A stretch of 64,000 bases of DNA from Marchantia polymorpha subsp. ruderalis (lineage: Eukaryota; Streptophyta; Marchantiopsida; Marchantiales; Marchantiaceae). The number at the start of each line of letters is the position of its first letter. The first letter of the stretch is position 1. The translations under genes were made by a program, and so were the position numbers. Shown piece by piece: positions 8,742-19,600 of this stretch. The notes beneath the pieces were generated by a model, which worked only from the letters and a program-made list of their open reading frames with translations, had not been told where the DNA came from and did no database searches. Location: positions 7,708,001-7,772,000 of the forward strand of contig AP031357.1 in assembly GCA_037833965.1 (NCBI GenBank). The letters are read 5' to 3'.

Positions 8742-11552
8742 CTATTCGTCATCCGGATGCACATCGTCCCCTTCCTCCTCAATGGAGCAGCAAGTGACGT
8801 AACCCACAAAATCATCCGACATTTCTGTCTCTGAAGTGCATGACGAGCTGGTCTCCCCTCCAGTCGTGTAACCGGAGGTGGTCGAAGGTGTTTCGCCCTC
8901 GTGTGGTACCTTGGTCCATGGTACGGTAATGACAGTCGGAGGGTCCGTAGGGTTCCGGAACTGCAATCTCTTCCTCCTCCAGTCACACCTTGCTTTGGCA
9001 TCGTATAGCCACGGTCTGCCAAGCAGCACATCATAACCTTTCTTCATTAGAGGCTGCAATATTATGTAGGACAGTTGAAAGTCCACTCCTCCAATGTTGG
9101 TTCTCACATTGCTCAACATTCCTAGCGGCATTCTGCGCGTTTGATCGGCCAGCCGCAACACTCGGGTTGTAGGCTCGAAGGTCCGGAACCCCAAGGAGTT
9201 CGCTGTCTCCTCGGTCATGATGTTCACGCCCGAGCCGGAGTCCACTGGTACCTTTTGTATGACGCAGCCTCCGATCTCTACTTCAATCTCCGGAGGTCCT
9301 AGGTCTCCTCCTTCCACTCTGTACACAGCCGGAAGTTTCCCTTTTCGGGGTTTGCGTGGTCGGCGCAACGAAAGCATCAGCATCTTTCGGTACGTCTTAT
9401 TGTCCTCCAACAGCTGGTGGAAGGAAATATTTGCCCTCTGACTCCCTATGTCCTCCACTATGTCGTAGGAAGTGTTGGAAGTCACAGCCGCCACCCTCTC
9501 TGTAGTCGCGGTCGGAAGTGGTGTATGGGGCCTAGCCGCCTTCCGGTCGTGGGATATCGTTCCGGCGCTCAGTGCTTCCTTGATGAGGTGACTCACCTCA
9601 TCTTTGATGTCCGGAAGGTAGTCTCGGGTCCGGAACTCTTCTGAAGACCTGTCCGCCTTCTCCGAGTTCTGCACCGGCTGGATGTTCCGTATCGCCGGAG
9701 GTGTACCCGGCCTTTTTCTTCGGCTAGACTTCTTCTCTTCTTTAGACTTCCTCCTCTCTTCCCTACGCTCGAGGCGGCGAGTGTCCTCGTGGTCCTCTCC
9801 CTTCCTCTTCGAACTTCGGGTCTCTACCCGTCCGCACATTACTTCTTCTTCCGGCCATACTTCGTCTTCTTCAGCTGGGTCCGGGCTCAGCTCTACCTGG
9901 TTGACCTGCACTTCTTCCTTGCCAGGTGTCGATACGAAACGCACGGTTTGCCTGGCGACTGGTGGCTGATCACATTCGGCTGCCGTATGTCCAGACTTCT
10001 TGCAGTTGCTGCACAACGGTACATACCCAGTTTGCTTCCTCGGGTGGGGGCAGCTCGGCACGTAATGTCCCATGTCCCCGCAGTTATAGCAACCATTGAA
10101 TTGTGGTGGAGGTCGGTTGAAATTGCCTGGAGGTGCCATGCGTCTCGGTGGGAGCGTACCCGCCATTTCCCTCGGAACAAAGCGCGGTATATGCACAGGT
10201 GGGTTCGGAGTTGTAGCCGGAGCTGTCTGAACCGCGTAGGCGGTGTCCTCAACCGGCTCAGCATAATAAATGGGGTTCTCCCACTGTGGTGCCCATTCGA
10301 CCGCATTCACTGGGTAAGTCGGGCGAGCGGACATGCACTCCGTGTTGGCATGTCCCACCTGTCCGCACGTAGTACACCAGAGATTCGCTCGCTGTCTCGC
10401 AAGTGATTTACGTCGGTCTTGGCCTCCCACTACATGAACTTTTAGGTCCGCAAAATTCTTCACCAGGTTGTCCACCTTGGCTGCGATGTCCCCTTGACTC
10501 TTCACTGGGATTCCCCTACCCCGATCCTTCTTCTTGATCGTACTGCGTTTCTTCTTCCGTCTTTCTTCCTCTGAAGATGACGAGTCCTCTTCCTCTTCCG
10601 AGGAAGAACTCGATTCGGAGGAGCTTGATTCTTCTGTCGAGGAAGGCGAGTTCCTTCTCTTCCGACGTCCGCCTTGCGATTTCTTCTTCGTTGACCGTCG
10701 GTCGCGTCTTCGAGTGTCAAGGGTTGACGTTTCAAAGGTCTCTGCCGAAGCTATCACATCTTGGATTGTGTTAGCCTTGCCTCTCCTGCAGAAGGTCTCC
10801 ATTTCTCTTGAGAGCCCTGTCACATACCAATCCACTGCTTGTTGCACCGAAAATGGTTCTCCTGGGCCTGTCTTCGGAATTCGATCTAGGAGGTCTTGGA
10901 ATCTCTCAGTATAGTCTCGAAGATTTTCCTTCCGCTCGCGTCGAAGATTTCGAAGCCGGGTCAGTACTCGACTGTCATATCCGAGTTCGCGAAACCGCTT
11001 CAGAAACTTTTCCTTGAGTTGAGCCCAGGTCCGGATGCCAGTGGAGTCGGTGCTCTCATGATTGTACCAGCTACGAGCTCTCCTGCGTAGCAAGCTAGGA
11101 AAGATTCGCAGTCTGTCTTCATCACTGGTCTCACGATTGGTGATGGAGACAGACTCGAAGAGCTTTATGTATGAATCTACATCATCGTCGTCGCCCGTTC
11201 CCGTGTATCTTGGATACGAATGTTTCGTGAAAGGTTGGGAAAACACCTGGCGGAGATTGGCTTGATGGTCTGCCATTGGTGATCCTGTCAACGGACTGAT
11301 CCTAGGTTGGCCAAACTCAGGAAGAGTTTCTGTCGGAGGAATTTCCAATAGAACTGTTAGCTCAATGCTCGCAGTAGGTGAACTGGAACGCCTTTGTCTT
11401 CCAGCAGTCGGTGATGGCGATCTTTCTGCAGAGTCCTCACCTGGAGTCTTCTTTTTAGTTCGCCGTTTTGCTTCTACGGCTTTCTCTGAATCTCGACGGA
11501 GCTTTCGAGTGGCTCTCGCACTTAGGTTTCCCACACTATCGCTCGTCGACAT
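8742..11552 (-). CDS. gag: Element A Gag-protease polyprotein, 936 aa
   Basis: Capsid/nucleocapsid and aspartic protease in one ORF. It starts MSTSDSVGNLSARATRK about 44 nt after the PBS. A retrotransposon Gag domain (SYIKLFESVSITNRETS ... MQ-type helices, roughly residues 125-275) is followed by a serine/glutamate-rich stretch. Three CCHC zinc knuckles follow (CTTCGQVGHANTEC, CYNCGDMGHYVPSC, CSNCKKSGHTAAEC), then a protease with the DSGSG active-site motif near residue 770 and GYDVLLGRPWLYDAKARCDW. The ORF is intact. It ends in UAG followed by CAA CUA, with pol in the same frame, which points to Gag-Pol synthesis by stop readthrough. Confidence 0.93.
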   Translation of the reverse strand: MSTSDSVGNLSARATRKLRRDSEKAVEAKRRTKKKTPGEDSAERSPSPTAGRQRRSSSPTASIELTVLLEIPPTETLPEFGQPRISPLTGSPMADHQANLRQVFSQPFTKHSYPRYTGTGDDDDVDSYIKLFESVSITNRETSDEDRLRIFPSLLRRRARSWYNHESTDSTGIRTWAQLKEKFLKRFRELGYDSRVLTRLRNLRRERKENLRDYTERFQDLLDRIPKTGPGEPFSVQQAVDWYVTGLSREMETFCRRGKANTIQDVIASAETFETSTLDTRRRDRRSTKKKSQGGRRKRRNSPSSTEESSSSESSSSSEEEEDSSSSEEERRKKKRSTIKKKDRGRGIPVKSQGDIAAKVDNLVKNFADLKVHVVGGQDRRKSLARQRANLWCTTCGQVGHANTECMSARPTYPVNAVEWAPQWENPIYYAEPVEDTAYAVQTAPATTPNPPVHIPRFVPREMAGTLPPRRMAPPGNFNRPPPQFNGCYNCGDMGHYVPSCPHPRKQTGYVPLCSNCKKSGHTAAECDQPPVARQTVRFVSTPGKEEVQVNQVELSPDPAEEDEVWPEEEVMCGRVETRSSKRKGEDHEDTRRLERREERRKSKEEKKSSRRKRPGTPPAIRNIQPVQNSEKADRSSEEFRTRDYLPDIKDEVSHLIKEALSAGTISHDRKAARPHTPLPTATTERVAAVTSNTSYDIVEDIGSQRANISFHQLLEDNKTYRKMLMLSLRRPRKPRKGKLPAVYRVEGGDLGPPEIEVEIGGCVIQKVPVDSGSGVNIMTEETANSLGFRTFEPTTRVLRLADQTRRMPLGMLSNVRTNIGGVDFQLSYIILQPLMKKGYDVLLGRPWLYDAKARCDWRRKRLQFRNPTDPPTVITVPWTKVPHEGETPSTTSGYTTGGETSSSCTSETEMSDDFVGYVTCCSIEEEGDDVHPDDE

Positions 11553-11595
11553 TCACCGAGCATTGCTGCTCAAGTATTCTGGTGTTGACGCACTG

Positions 11596-11613
11596 TCCCC
11601 GGCAGCGGCGCCA
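11596..11613 (-). other. Primer binding site, tRNA-Asp
   Basis: Minus-strand TGGCGCCGCTGCCGGGGA matches the 3' end of plant tRNA-Asp(GTC) as I know it, with one mismatch. It lies 22 nt inside the LTR edge (11636), an unusually wide spacing shared by all elements here. Confidence 0.88.
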
Positions 11614-12556
11614 AAAAGAAATTGTCGGCTCCTTATATAATAACCCACCAAAGGCTAAAACTGCAGTATGGTGGTAAAAAGATCGAACCCATAGGGACAG
11701 AGGCAACACACAGAGTAAAAATGTCACGTTTAACAGACTTTTGTAGAGTTTGAATTCTCAGGCGACTGTCACTCCCAGAAATACTGCAGTGCTCGACTCG
11801 GAGGCTCGACTCGGAGGAGGATGCTCGACTCGGAGGATGCTCGGAGGATGCACAGTACAGCGTAGTCACTCAACACACACACACACACACACACCTGAAA
11901 CTGGCAAAAGCACAACTCGGAGGTCGGTCAGGACCTCCGCTTCGGATTTCAGGGGGAAAGTGTCTCAAAAGTTCACTCAGAGGTTCTGCAGGTAGTGACT
12001 CCCACTCCGGCTTTTACTGCCCTTCCGCCAAGAACTAGCGTAGGGAACCCGGACTGGACTTCCCACTTCGGAACGAAGCCCCTTCATACGCCGTGGACGT
12101 CACCCTCGTTTCACACCAAACGCAGGGGGTACAGGCCCGACTGAGGACTTAACTGAGACACAATCCAGTAACACACACACACAACCTGAATTGCAAACCA
12201 AGGCTTACACGAAGTAATAAAACTTCACTTTGGCATTCAGGGGAAACTTCCCGTAGGAGTACAATCAGGATATGTCACTCGAAGGAGTAAGGGGGAACTG
12301 TTCAAGTCTCTAACTCGCAGCCGGCTCTGAGCATCAGAAATCACCCGCAGGTGCAGATCCGCACTACTCAAGTCTCTAACCGGGTACTAGCTCTGAACAT
12401 TCAGCCGAAGGCCTTCAACTACAACATACGGTAACTTCGCTATGCTGCAGCTTCTCTACGTGGTGCCAGGACCAAAATGCACAAACACGCCAAGAAAGTG
12501 AGTTCCTGATCTGCACTTCCGAAATTGGAAGAGTCCCAGGGCAAAACGCCTTGAAC

Positions 12557-12565
12557 TACTTTATA
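12557..12565 (-). promoter_or_regulatory. TATA box of A 5' LTR
   Basis: Minus-strand TATAAAGTA in the 5' LTR, the likely core promoter for the genomic RNA of element A. Transcription would start about 30 nt further left. Confidence 0.7.
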
Positions 12566-12869
12566 CTCTCTAAGGTCCTAACTAACACTACGCTACCCGC
12601 TAGGGTGCGAGCCGCAACAGATCCTACACCTGAGGAGTCGGCGGCTACCTTCCCCTCTAACTTACAACCTAAATCTAACCCTAACCCTAAATCTAAATCC
12701 TAAGCCTACTGTACAGAGCCGCCAGCGTCTTTACATCCGAGATCTGAGGCTGAATATTTGCAGGCATGCGTGGCCGACTGAGATCAACGGCCCCACCAAA
12801 TTTCAGATCCATCCGACCGTCCATCGCAGAGATATGGACTCTGCAAGATCTCTGAACCGCATCCGGTTT

Positions 12870-12959
12870 GCCGACCTCGAGTTCGCCGACTCCGAGTTTG
12901 CCGACTTGAAGTTCGCCGACCTGGAGTTCGCCGACCTCAAGTTTGCCGACTCCGAGTTC
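12870..12959. repeat. 15-bp tandem repeat, 6 units (A 5' LTR)
   Basis: LTR duplicate of the block at 4768-4857. Confidence 0.88.
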
Positions 12960-13226
12960 TCCGAAGGCGTTGACCGCCGAAGAAGCACTTCCGCACCTTT
13001 GCCTATTTGTAACAGTCACTCCCGACACCCATAACTCACAGATCCTTGATCCGTTTCAAGAGTTCTTGGGCTCGTTGGAACGAGCGCGTCGAGCTCTTTC
13101 TAACGAGACCCTAACTGAGTCAAACCGTTACGAGTTGAAAGAGTTATGCCGGTTTTATCCTTCGCCAAAGGCACACTGTCGAAGGCTTGTTATCTGTTAT
13201 CGCCGAAGGCGCCCGCACGATGTTTC

Positions 13227-13511
13227 GCCGACTCCGAGTTCTCTGACCTCAAGTTTGCCGACTCCGAGTTTGCTGACTTGAAGTTCGCCGACCTGGAGTT
13301 CGCCGACCTCAAGTTTGCCGACTCCGAGTTTGCTGACTTGAAGTTCTTTGACCTCGAGTTCGCCGATCTCAAGTTTGCCGACTCCGAGTTTGCCGACTTG
13401 AAGTTCTTTGACCTCGAGTTCGCCGACCTCAAGTTTGCCAACTCCGAGTTCTCCGACCTCGAGTTCGCCGACCCCGAGTTCTCCGACTCCGAGTTTGCCG
13501 ACTTGAAGTTG
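13227..13511. repeat. 15-bp tandem repeat, 19 units (A 5' LTR)
   Basis: LTR duplicate of the block at 5125-5409, with isolated C/T differences between the copies. Confidence 0.88.
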
Positions 13512-13965
13512 ACCCGAAGACGTACGTCGCGGAAGGCGAACATCCAGGGCCGAAGGTGGATATTCTGCCGACGACGAACTCCTTCCGCCTATCCGTAGGC
13601 GTTCTCCTTCGCATCTTCCGACAGTCACAACTCCCTGAGTCCTCATCCGTTCCAGGTGTTCTTGGGCTCGTTAGAACGAGCGCGTTGAGCTCTTTCCAAC
13701 GAGATCCTAAGTAACTCAAGGCGTCAAGAATTGAGGAAGTTATGAGTGATCTACCGCCGAAGGTGCTCGAAGCGAGTCCTTCAGCGTGAACCGCCCGTTC
13801 CATTCCAAGCGTTCCACTGTGGCCTAAGCCCAAAACCCCTTGACTGTCCTCGATCCTCTTTTTACTCTGGCTTTGCGTACCGATTACTATTTACAACTGC
13901 TACCACGGTACTTACTAATCAAAAATGTTTTAGTTCCGGCGAAAAACAAAAAGTGGGTTACCACA

Positions 13966-13970
13966 ATGGA
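13966..13970. repeat. Target site duplication of element A (right)
   Basis: ATGGA directly follows the last LTR base 13965 and matches 3529-3533. Confidence 0.9.
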
Positions 13971-14062
13971 GATGACATTTTGGCTCAAAATTTGATAAAC
14001 TGTGAACCATATATAAGGAACTAGTGCTGAAAAGAACATGTAGAAACGGAGAAACGCACTAC

Positions 14063-15421
14063 CTGTCCTTTCAAAGAGGATTCAATGGGATTGGTGAGAA
14101 GTCTGGCTTCCTTGTAACCTAGCTGTTGACTTCGAGCATCTGTGAGATCATTATGCGATGGCATGAGCCTGAGCTTGTTATCTGCAACTGCCATGTATTG
14201 GAAACTGCAGGCAGTAAAAGTTTAATCAGTTTATAGTAGAGATTCAGTGTGGGCTGAGTAGTCTGCATGAGAGTGGTGGTGACGTTTCTCTAGTTGATTA
14301 CCAAACCCATGAAGAAGCGTTTTAATATAATGAAACTAAGAATATCAAAGATGAAGGTTTGATGTGATGTTCTGTTACTTGTCACTGCGACGCTTGAATA
14401 CAATTCTGAGTTGATTGAGGTCAAAGTCAGGCCATCCGGTCGGGCGGGTGTAGATTGAGTACGTATAGAAACCTGAATTTCCACGAAGCAGAACAAACCT
14501 GCAACCAGATTCAAGAGTATGTAAGGATGAAGTGAGGGAACTGATTGACTTATGCATATTATACAGTGGTCCGTAATGCTAATTATACAGGACAATGTAT
14601 GATGTTACTAGTCTGTGTAGGACACCCGTCACCTTCTGCAGATGTGTTATCTGACGACGAAGACTTTTGGTTGAAGTCATGCTAGCGTTGGCTTGAGTAG
14701 TTGTTCGGCTTATTGATACTGAAATGATCTTCTGCCTGTTGTTTACTCAAATTATATCTGGATACAAAACATTAAAATGAAAAACCTCTTGTCAACGTTG
14801 AGAGGCAGCATGGCTGGGGTTCGACTTGAATCGTACGGTCGAGTGAAAGACACTTCAACTTTATCTCCATCCGAGTGAACCAGTTGAAAAATGGTTCAAC
14901 TTGGCCTTCTCAGTCAAAATCACATAATTTTGTATCTTACTATATGGGAAAGCCACTTCTGATGGTTACGGAATTCACTCCTGCATTTAAATTGCTTATA
15001 ACAATTAAGTGTTTTTTTCTCATGATTACGGTCTGCTCTCTTTCTAATCATCTCTTTACACACACTCTTTCAAGCACTAATGCTAAATAGGAAGTGAAGA
15101 AGAAACTTACAAATCATAAGTATCTGATCCACTGGCAACATTCCAGTTCATGTCCCAGTACCTATAAGGGAAGCGGTTGTTTAGACAACGAGGCAGTAGA
15201 CGTCTCAGAATCATATGATAGAAGATCAACATGGAGCTGAAGAATCGCATTCAAAGAAGACGGGAAAGCATATACCCCCGAGAAGAATCTTTATATGAAG
15301 CGTCCAAGACATTGTCCATTCCCCCATACTTGACTCCTGCAACGTTTCCTCCAGGCTTGGTTATGATAATTTGAACCGTGCCGTTGTCCAGCACAACCTG
15401 CGTAGCGTTGATCATGTACAT
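14063..15421 (-). pseudogene. Rhamnogalacturonate lyase, exons 1-5 (5' part)
   Basis: This is the N-terminal part of the same PL4 gene. Exons: 15276-15421 (start ATG 15419-15421, with a TAA directly upstream in frame), 15111-15161, 14771 to about 14890, 14379-14498 and 14063-14204. The spliced reading gives VVLDNGTVQIIITKPGGNVAG, RGYWDMNWNVASGSDTYD, DKVEVSFTRPYD, GNSGFYTYSIYTRPTGWPDF and FQYMAVADNKLRLMPSHNDL, in family order. The phases of exons 1-2, 3-4, 4-5 and 5-6 agree. The start of exon 3 is unresolved: an in-frame TGA stands just upstream of its conserved part, so a small frameshift there is possible. Exon 5 joins exon 6 (3304-3480) in phase 0 across an intron of about 145 bp that now contains element A. 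No signal peptide is obvious from this ATG. A retrotransposon LTR begins 35 bp upstream, so the native promoter is displaced. Confidence 0.85.
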
Positions 15422-16637
15422 TTAGTGTTTTCAGGAAGGTATGAAGTTCAATGGATGTGGTACCTCACTTTTGGTAATTTTGAGGAAATTAAAACATTTT
15501 TGGAAAACTGTACCAAGGCAGCAATGTAAATAGCCTTCGGTGCATCAAAACAGAGTGAATACGGAAGATCGCAGAGATTCTCGAGGGACCTCGTAGAATC
15601 TAGGAGTTGGGTGCAGCGGTAAGGAAGGGCACCACCCTCCCTGCGAGCTCTGCAGTTAGGATCCCTACGGCGCAAGGCGCAAAATCCGCCTTCGGCGCTG
15701 CGTCCGCGGCGGTAGGGAAATCCTTCATATTTAGGTCAACCCCCAAACGTCTTGACTTAGTTAGGGTCTCGTTGAAAAGAGCTCGACGCGTTGATTCCAA
15801 CGAGCCCAAGAACGCCAACAACGGATGAGGATTCCGGGAGTTATGAAGGTTGTAAGATACTCAGCTCTTCGCCTGTGCACAGGCGGAGAAGTTTTGTCCT
15901 ATGTGCGGAGAGGTGTTCCGCCTACGCACAGGCGTGATAGGGTTTTTGATGTAGGCGCGAAGTTCGCCTACGCACAGGCGGGCGCCTGTGCACAGGCGCT
16001 TCGGCGTCGGCGGAAAATCCGCCTTGGGCCCTAGAAATGCGCCTTGTGAGGTAGAAATTGTACGGCGCCTTCCGCGCCAGCGCAACAGCGCGGACGAGCA
16101 AGGAGCCGCCAGAACAGTAAAATCCGTACGGACCGTACGGACTGTACGGACGGGACGGATGGATGCGCTCTCGGACGGACGGAGTTGCGGCGGCGAGAGC
16201 GCCGAAGGAGAGACAAGGAACGGACAGTCTGGACGAAGTCGGTTGACCGCGGTCAACGCCTTCCGCGCCAGCGCATCGACGCGAACGGACTTCGCCTGCG
16301 CATAGGCGAGCGCCTGTGCACAGGAGGGTGAAGTTCCGCCTGCGCGCAGGCGGGAGTTGGACTTTTGTCCGACATGCAGACACACGCGCCGAGGCAGAGG
16401 AGGATTGGCTGAGGAGCGGTACGAACGAGTGTACCGCGCAAGGCGGAAAATCCGCCTTCGGCGCTGCGCACCCATGTCCGCGGCGTAGTACGCTCGCGGA
16501 GTTCAAATTCGCCAATTCGAGCGTGAGAGTTTAATCGGCGACTACGGAGCGTGAAGCGCGCGTGAGAGCGGAGACCGTTTTAGCGTAGAGCCGGCGCGGC
16601 CATCAATTGAGTCGTCCTTCACGAGCAAGAGCCGACC

Positions 16638-19600
16638 ATGACTTTCGACCGGGAGACGGAGAGCGCCCCATTCTCGAATTCGCGATTCCATTCTCTAGTG
16701 CGAGCTGCGCGCGTCCACCTGCTAGCTGCTAAGCATTCTCGACATCGCCGCGCAGAGGATTTCTTGGTGATTGAGGGAGAAGTGAGTGCGCGTGATTTGG
16801 AATTGAGGGAGATTAGAGTTTGCCGAGGAAGAAAGGAGCTCGAGCGGAGCGGAAGGAGAATTAGCAAGCAGGCGAACTCCAAGAACGCAATGACGAGACT
16901 GGGTCGATTGCGGATGCTGCCGCTCCGACTACCACAGAACGGGCTGCGCGCTTTTGAGGAGCGGCTGATAGCAAGAAAGCTCAATTTCTTGCTATGGGGA
17001 TGGAACTACATCTGTGTGGATATGGTGCGCGAGTGGCTAGAGCCACAGGGTCCACCTTCGCGCGGATTGCGTCCGCATGTCGATCGGTGGACGGTCCAAG
17101 ATTGGGCGCAGGCATTGGGGAGATGTGCCGGCATCCCAGGGCACCTCCTCTTCGATAGTGAGAGCGTCAAGGTGTCCAAGCAGGAAGAGGCGCAATTTGT
17201 GAAGCTGTTCAAGAAAGGGAAGTCTACGAAGAATGGGTACAAGACCCGCGATTACAAGGATCGATTCCGCCGAACTTTGGCTACGGCGCTGTTGCAATTA
17301 CTGCAGCCACACCGCGCCTGCTACATCACATTGTGGCAGGTCTCTTTTGTGGAGTGCATCATCGAGGGAACTCCAATTCACTAGGCGAGCATCCTGCACA
17401 GGGTGATGCGACAGCACGCTTTTGAGGAGAAGGGGGGAACTCTAAATCATCTCTCCTTCCTCATCAATTTTTATCGACAGCGAAATTGTTTGACCGCGGC
17501 GGAGCTTGCGCGTTTTCCGCCGTTGTCCGTCGACCATCCTGGGAGGTATGTGCGGGAGAATGAGGTCGACACTGATGCAGAGGAGTCACCAACTTCTACT
17601 CCGTCAAGGCGGAGGGACGAAGGGAGAAATCCTCCTGCAGCAAGAGTGCCGCGGAAGCGGCGATGGAGAGAGGAGTCCGAAGAGGAGCAACATCAAGAAC
17701 CCCCGGCTCCCATTCGACCGCGGCCGTTGTACGAATCGTACAGCCGGCCGAAGCAGAAGGCGCGCAGGCTTGTGTTACCAGCCAGCAGCGCGGACACGGC
17801 GACGATTGCGACGGAGAAAGGAAGTGCGTCGCCAAAGAAGAACGAGGGAGCGCGGACGTCCGCAGGAGCAACGGACCACGCTGCACCCTCGACGGACGAG
17901 AGGCCGCCTACGGGCCAAGGGCCTCCGGAGTTACCACGTGCGTTGCGGACAGGTGTTCCGCCTGCGCACAGGTGAGCCTCGACGGACGGGCGAGCCTCGA
18001 CGGACAGACGACCACAAGCGGACGTGGACCTACGCCTACGCGTGGGAAGAAGCAGTCCGCCTGTGCACAGGTCACCTCCACACGTGCCGCCTGTGCACAG
18101 GCAGGAATCACCCCCGTTCCAACGTAGGAAGGGGAAGGAGCCGGCGGAAGATCCGCCTACGGGACACAGGCCTTCGGGGCCAGACCCTTCGGCGCACAAC
18201 GCGCCGCGATTTGCGCCTTCGGCGCCAGGGCCTTCGGGCCGAAGAGATGCAAGCAGGGAGCGTGCGGAGGCTGCACCATCGGCGGGTAGTACGCCGGTAG
18301 ATGCGCCTTCGGCGGTAGGGCCTACGGACCAAGGGACATCGAGCGAGCGGCCCCCGGCTATGTCGCCTTTGGCGATAGACGCCTTCGGTGCTGTGCCTAC
18401 GGCGGACAAGGCGCCGGCATTTGCGCCTGTGCAAAGGCCGGACACAGCCCTCGCGCAAGACCGATCGAGGGAGCAGCACCTGACAGAGGAGCGGACTGAC
18501 TGTTCGCGGGACAAAATTTCGGTGCGCGATGCGCAATCAAACCCCGCGCAGACACCCTCCGCTCGATCGCCTTTGGCGGCGGACGTCGGCGGCAGAGAGG
18601 ATACGGTAGAAGACCAACAAGCGGGCGACGGAGATGTAGCACGGCCACATTCGCCCACCGCCTTAGACATTTTGGCGAAGAGCAGCGAGGCTGCAGCGGT
18701 GCCTTCGCAGGCAGCACACGTCGACGACGTGCAGCACCACTCGGGACAGTCGCCAACGCAATCAATGGCGACTGAAATCCTCAACTCGGATGATGACGAC
18801 GGAGGCTCCACCGAAGCAATGTCGCGGGCGGGGGATACCGAGGAGGAGGAGGAAATTGTTGGAGCGCCGGCGGCGGCGCTTTCGGAGCAGGTGATTCCGT
18901 TGCTGAAGTACTTGGATCGCAAATTCGATAAATACGCCGATCCACTTCAGCCGGGATCTTACATCGAATTAGTGCGCAGGCGGACTCTCACTAAAGTCCA
19001 CACTAGCAAGCTACTAGCTAGGGTGGACCAAGAGTTGAAGGAATTGAAGGAGAGGCATGCCTGTTTATGGGGGCAATACAACCTTGAGAGGAAATCGCAC
19101 GCCCTCGACAGGATGCGGAAGGATAGAGTGGAAGAGCTCACCAGGGATGTGGTGCAGACCACGCAGGATTTGATGTCTGAGAAAACTCAGAATCAGATTC
19201 TGTCAAAAGAGCTCGTGCGACAGACGCGTTTGTTGGCGGAGTGTCAGCTCGCACGGCAGGCGGATGAGGATTTAATCCGCAGGCTACAGTCAGAGTGTGG
19301 TGAATTGAGAGCGCAGCGTGCGGAGGCCGAATCGCAGTTAGTAGTAATTGAAGAGGATCGCAGGCGAGAGGCAGATCGCACGAAGGAGGAGACGGCGAGG
19401 CGTGTCGCCCACTGTCTCAAGGGCTACGCCCACTAGGAAGTGGCGGCGTAGGAGAAACTCACACTTCGTGAGTTTGAACTTCGCGCAGCCGGGTTGGTGG
19501 CAGTCGACAGCAGGAGTCGGCGGAATGTAGCGAAGAAGCTCGACGCTTTTCTGTCGAAGGCGCGGGATACCATGTCCACCCTCGAGGTGGAGGTGTCCGC

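Larger units (their letters stand above)
3534..13965 (-). mobile_element. Element A: complete Ty3/gypsy LTR retrotransposon in a lyase intron
   Basis: Two 2,330-bp LTRs (3534-5863 and 11636-13965) flank a 5.8-kb body with tRNA-Asp PBS, gag-protease, pol and polypurine tract, all on the minus strand. A perfect 5-bp target duplication ATGGA lies at 3529-3533 and 13966-13970. The LTRs differ by only about seven bases by eye, so the insertion is recent. The pol frame has two nonsense codons, so this copy either moved with enzymes supplied in trans or decayed after insertion. The body closely resembles that of element M (39049-54562), but the LTR has a wholly different U3 without the U3 ORF seen in M and P. 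Confidence 0.95.
11636..13965 (-). repeat. Element A 5' LTR
   Basis: This copy is near-identical to 3534-5863, with an exact offset of 8,102 bp. Its U5 terminus has TA where the other copy has TG, so the canonical terminal dinucleotide has mutated on the internal side. It drives transcription leftward through gag and pol. Confidence 0.93.

Noticed and set aside
15456..16500. Clustered palindromes as a CRISPR-like array
   Set aside because: Spacing is irregular, units are self-complementary, there are no unique spacers of constant size, and the context is an LTR in plant DNA.
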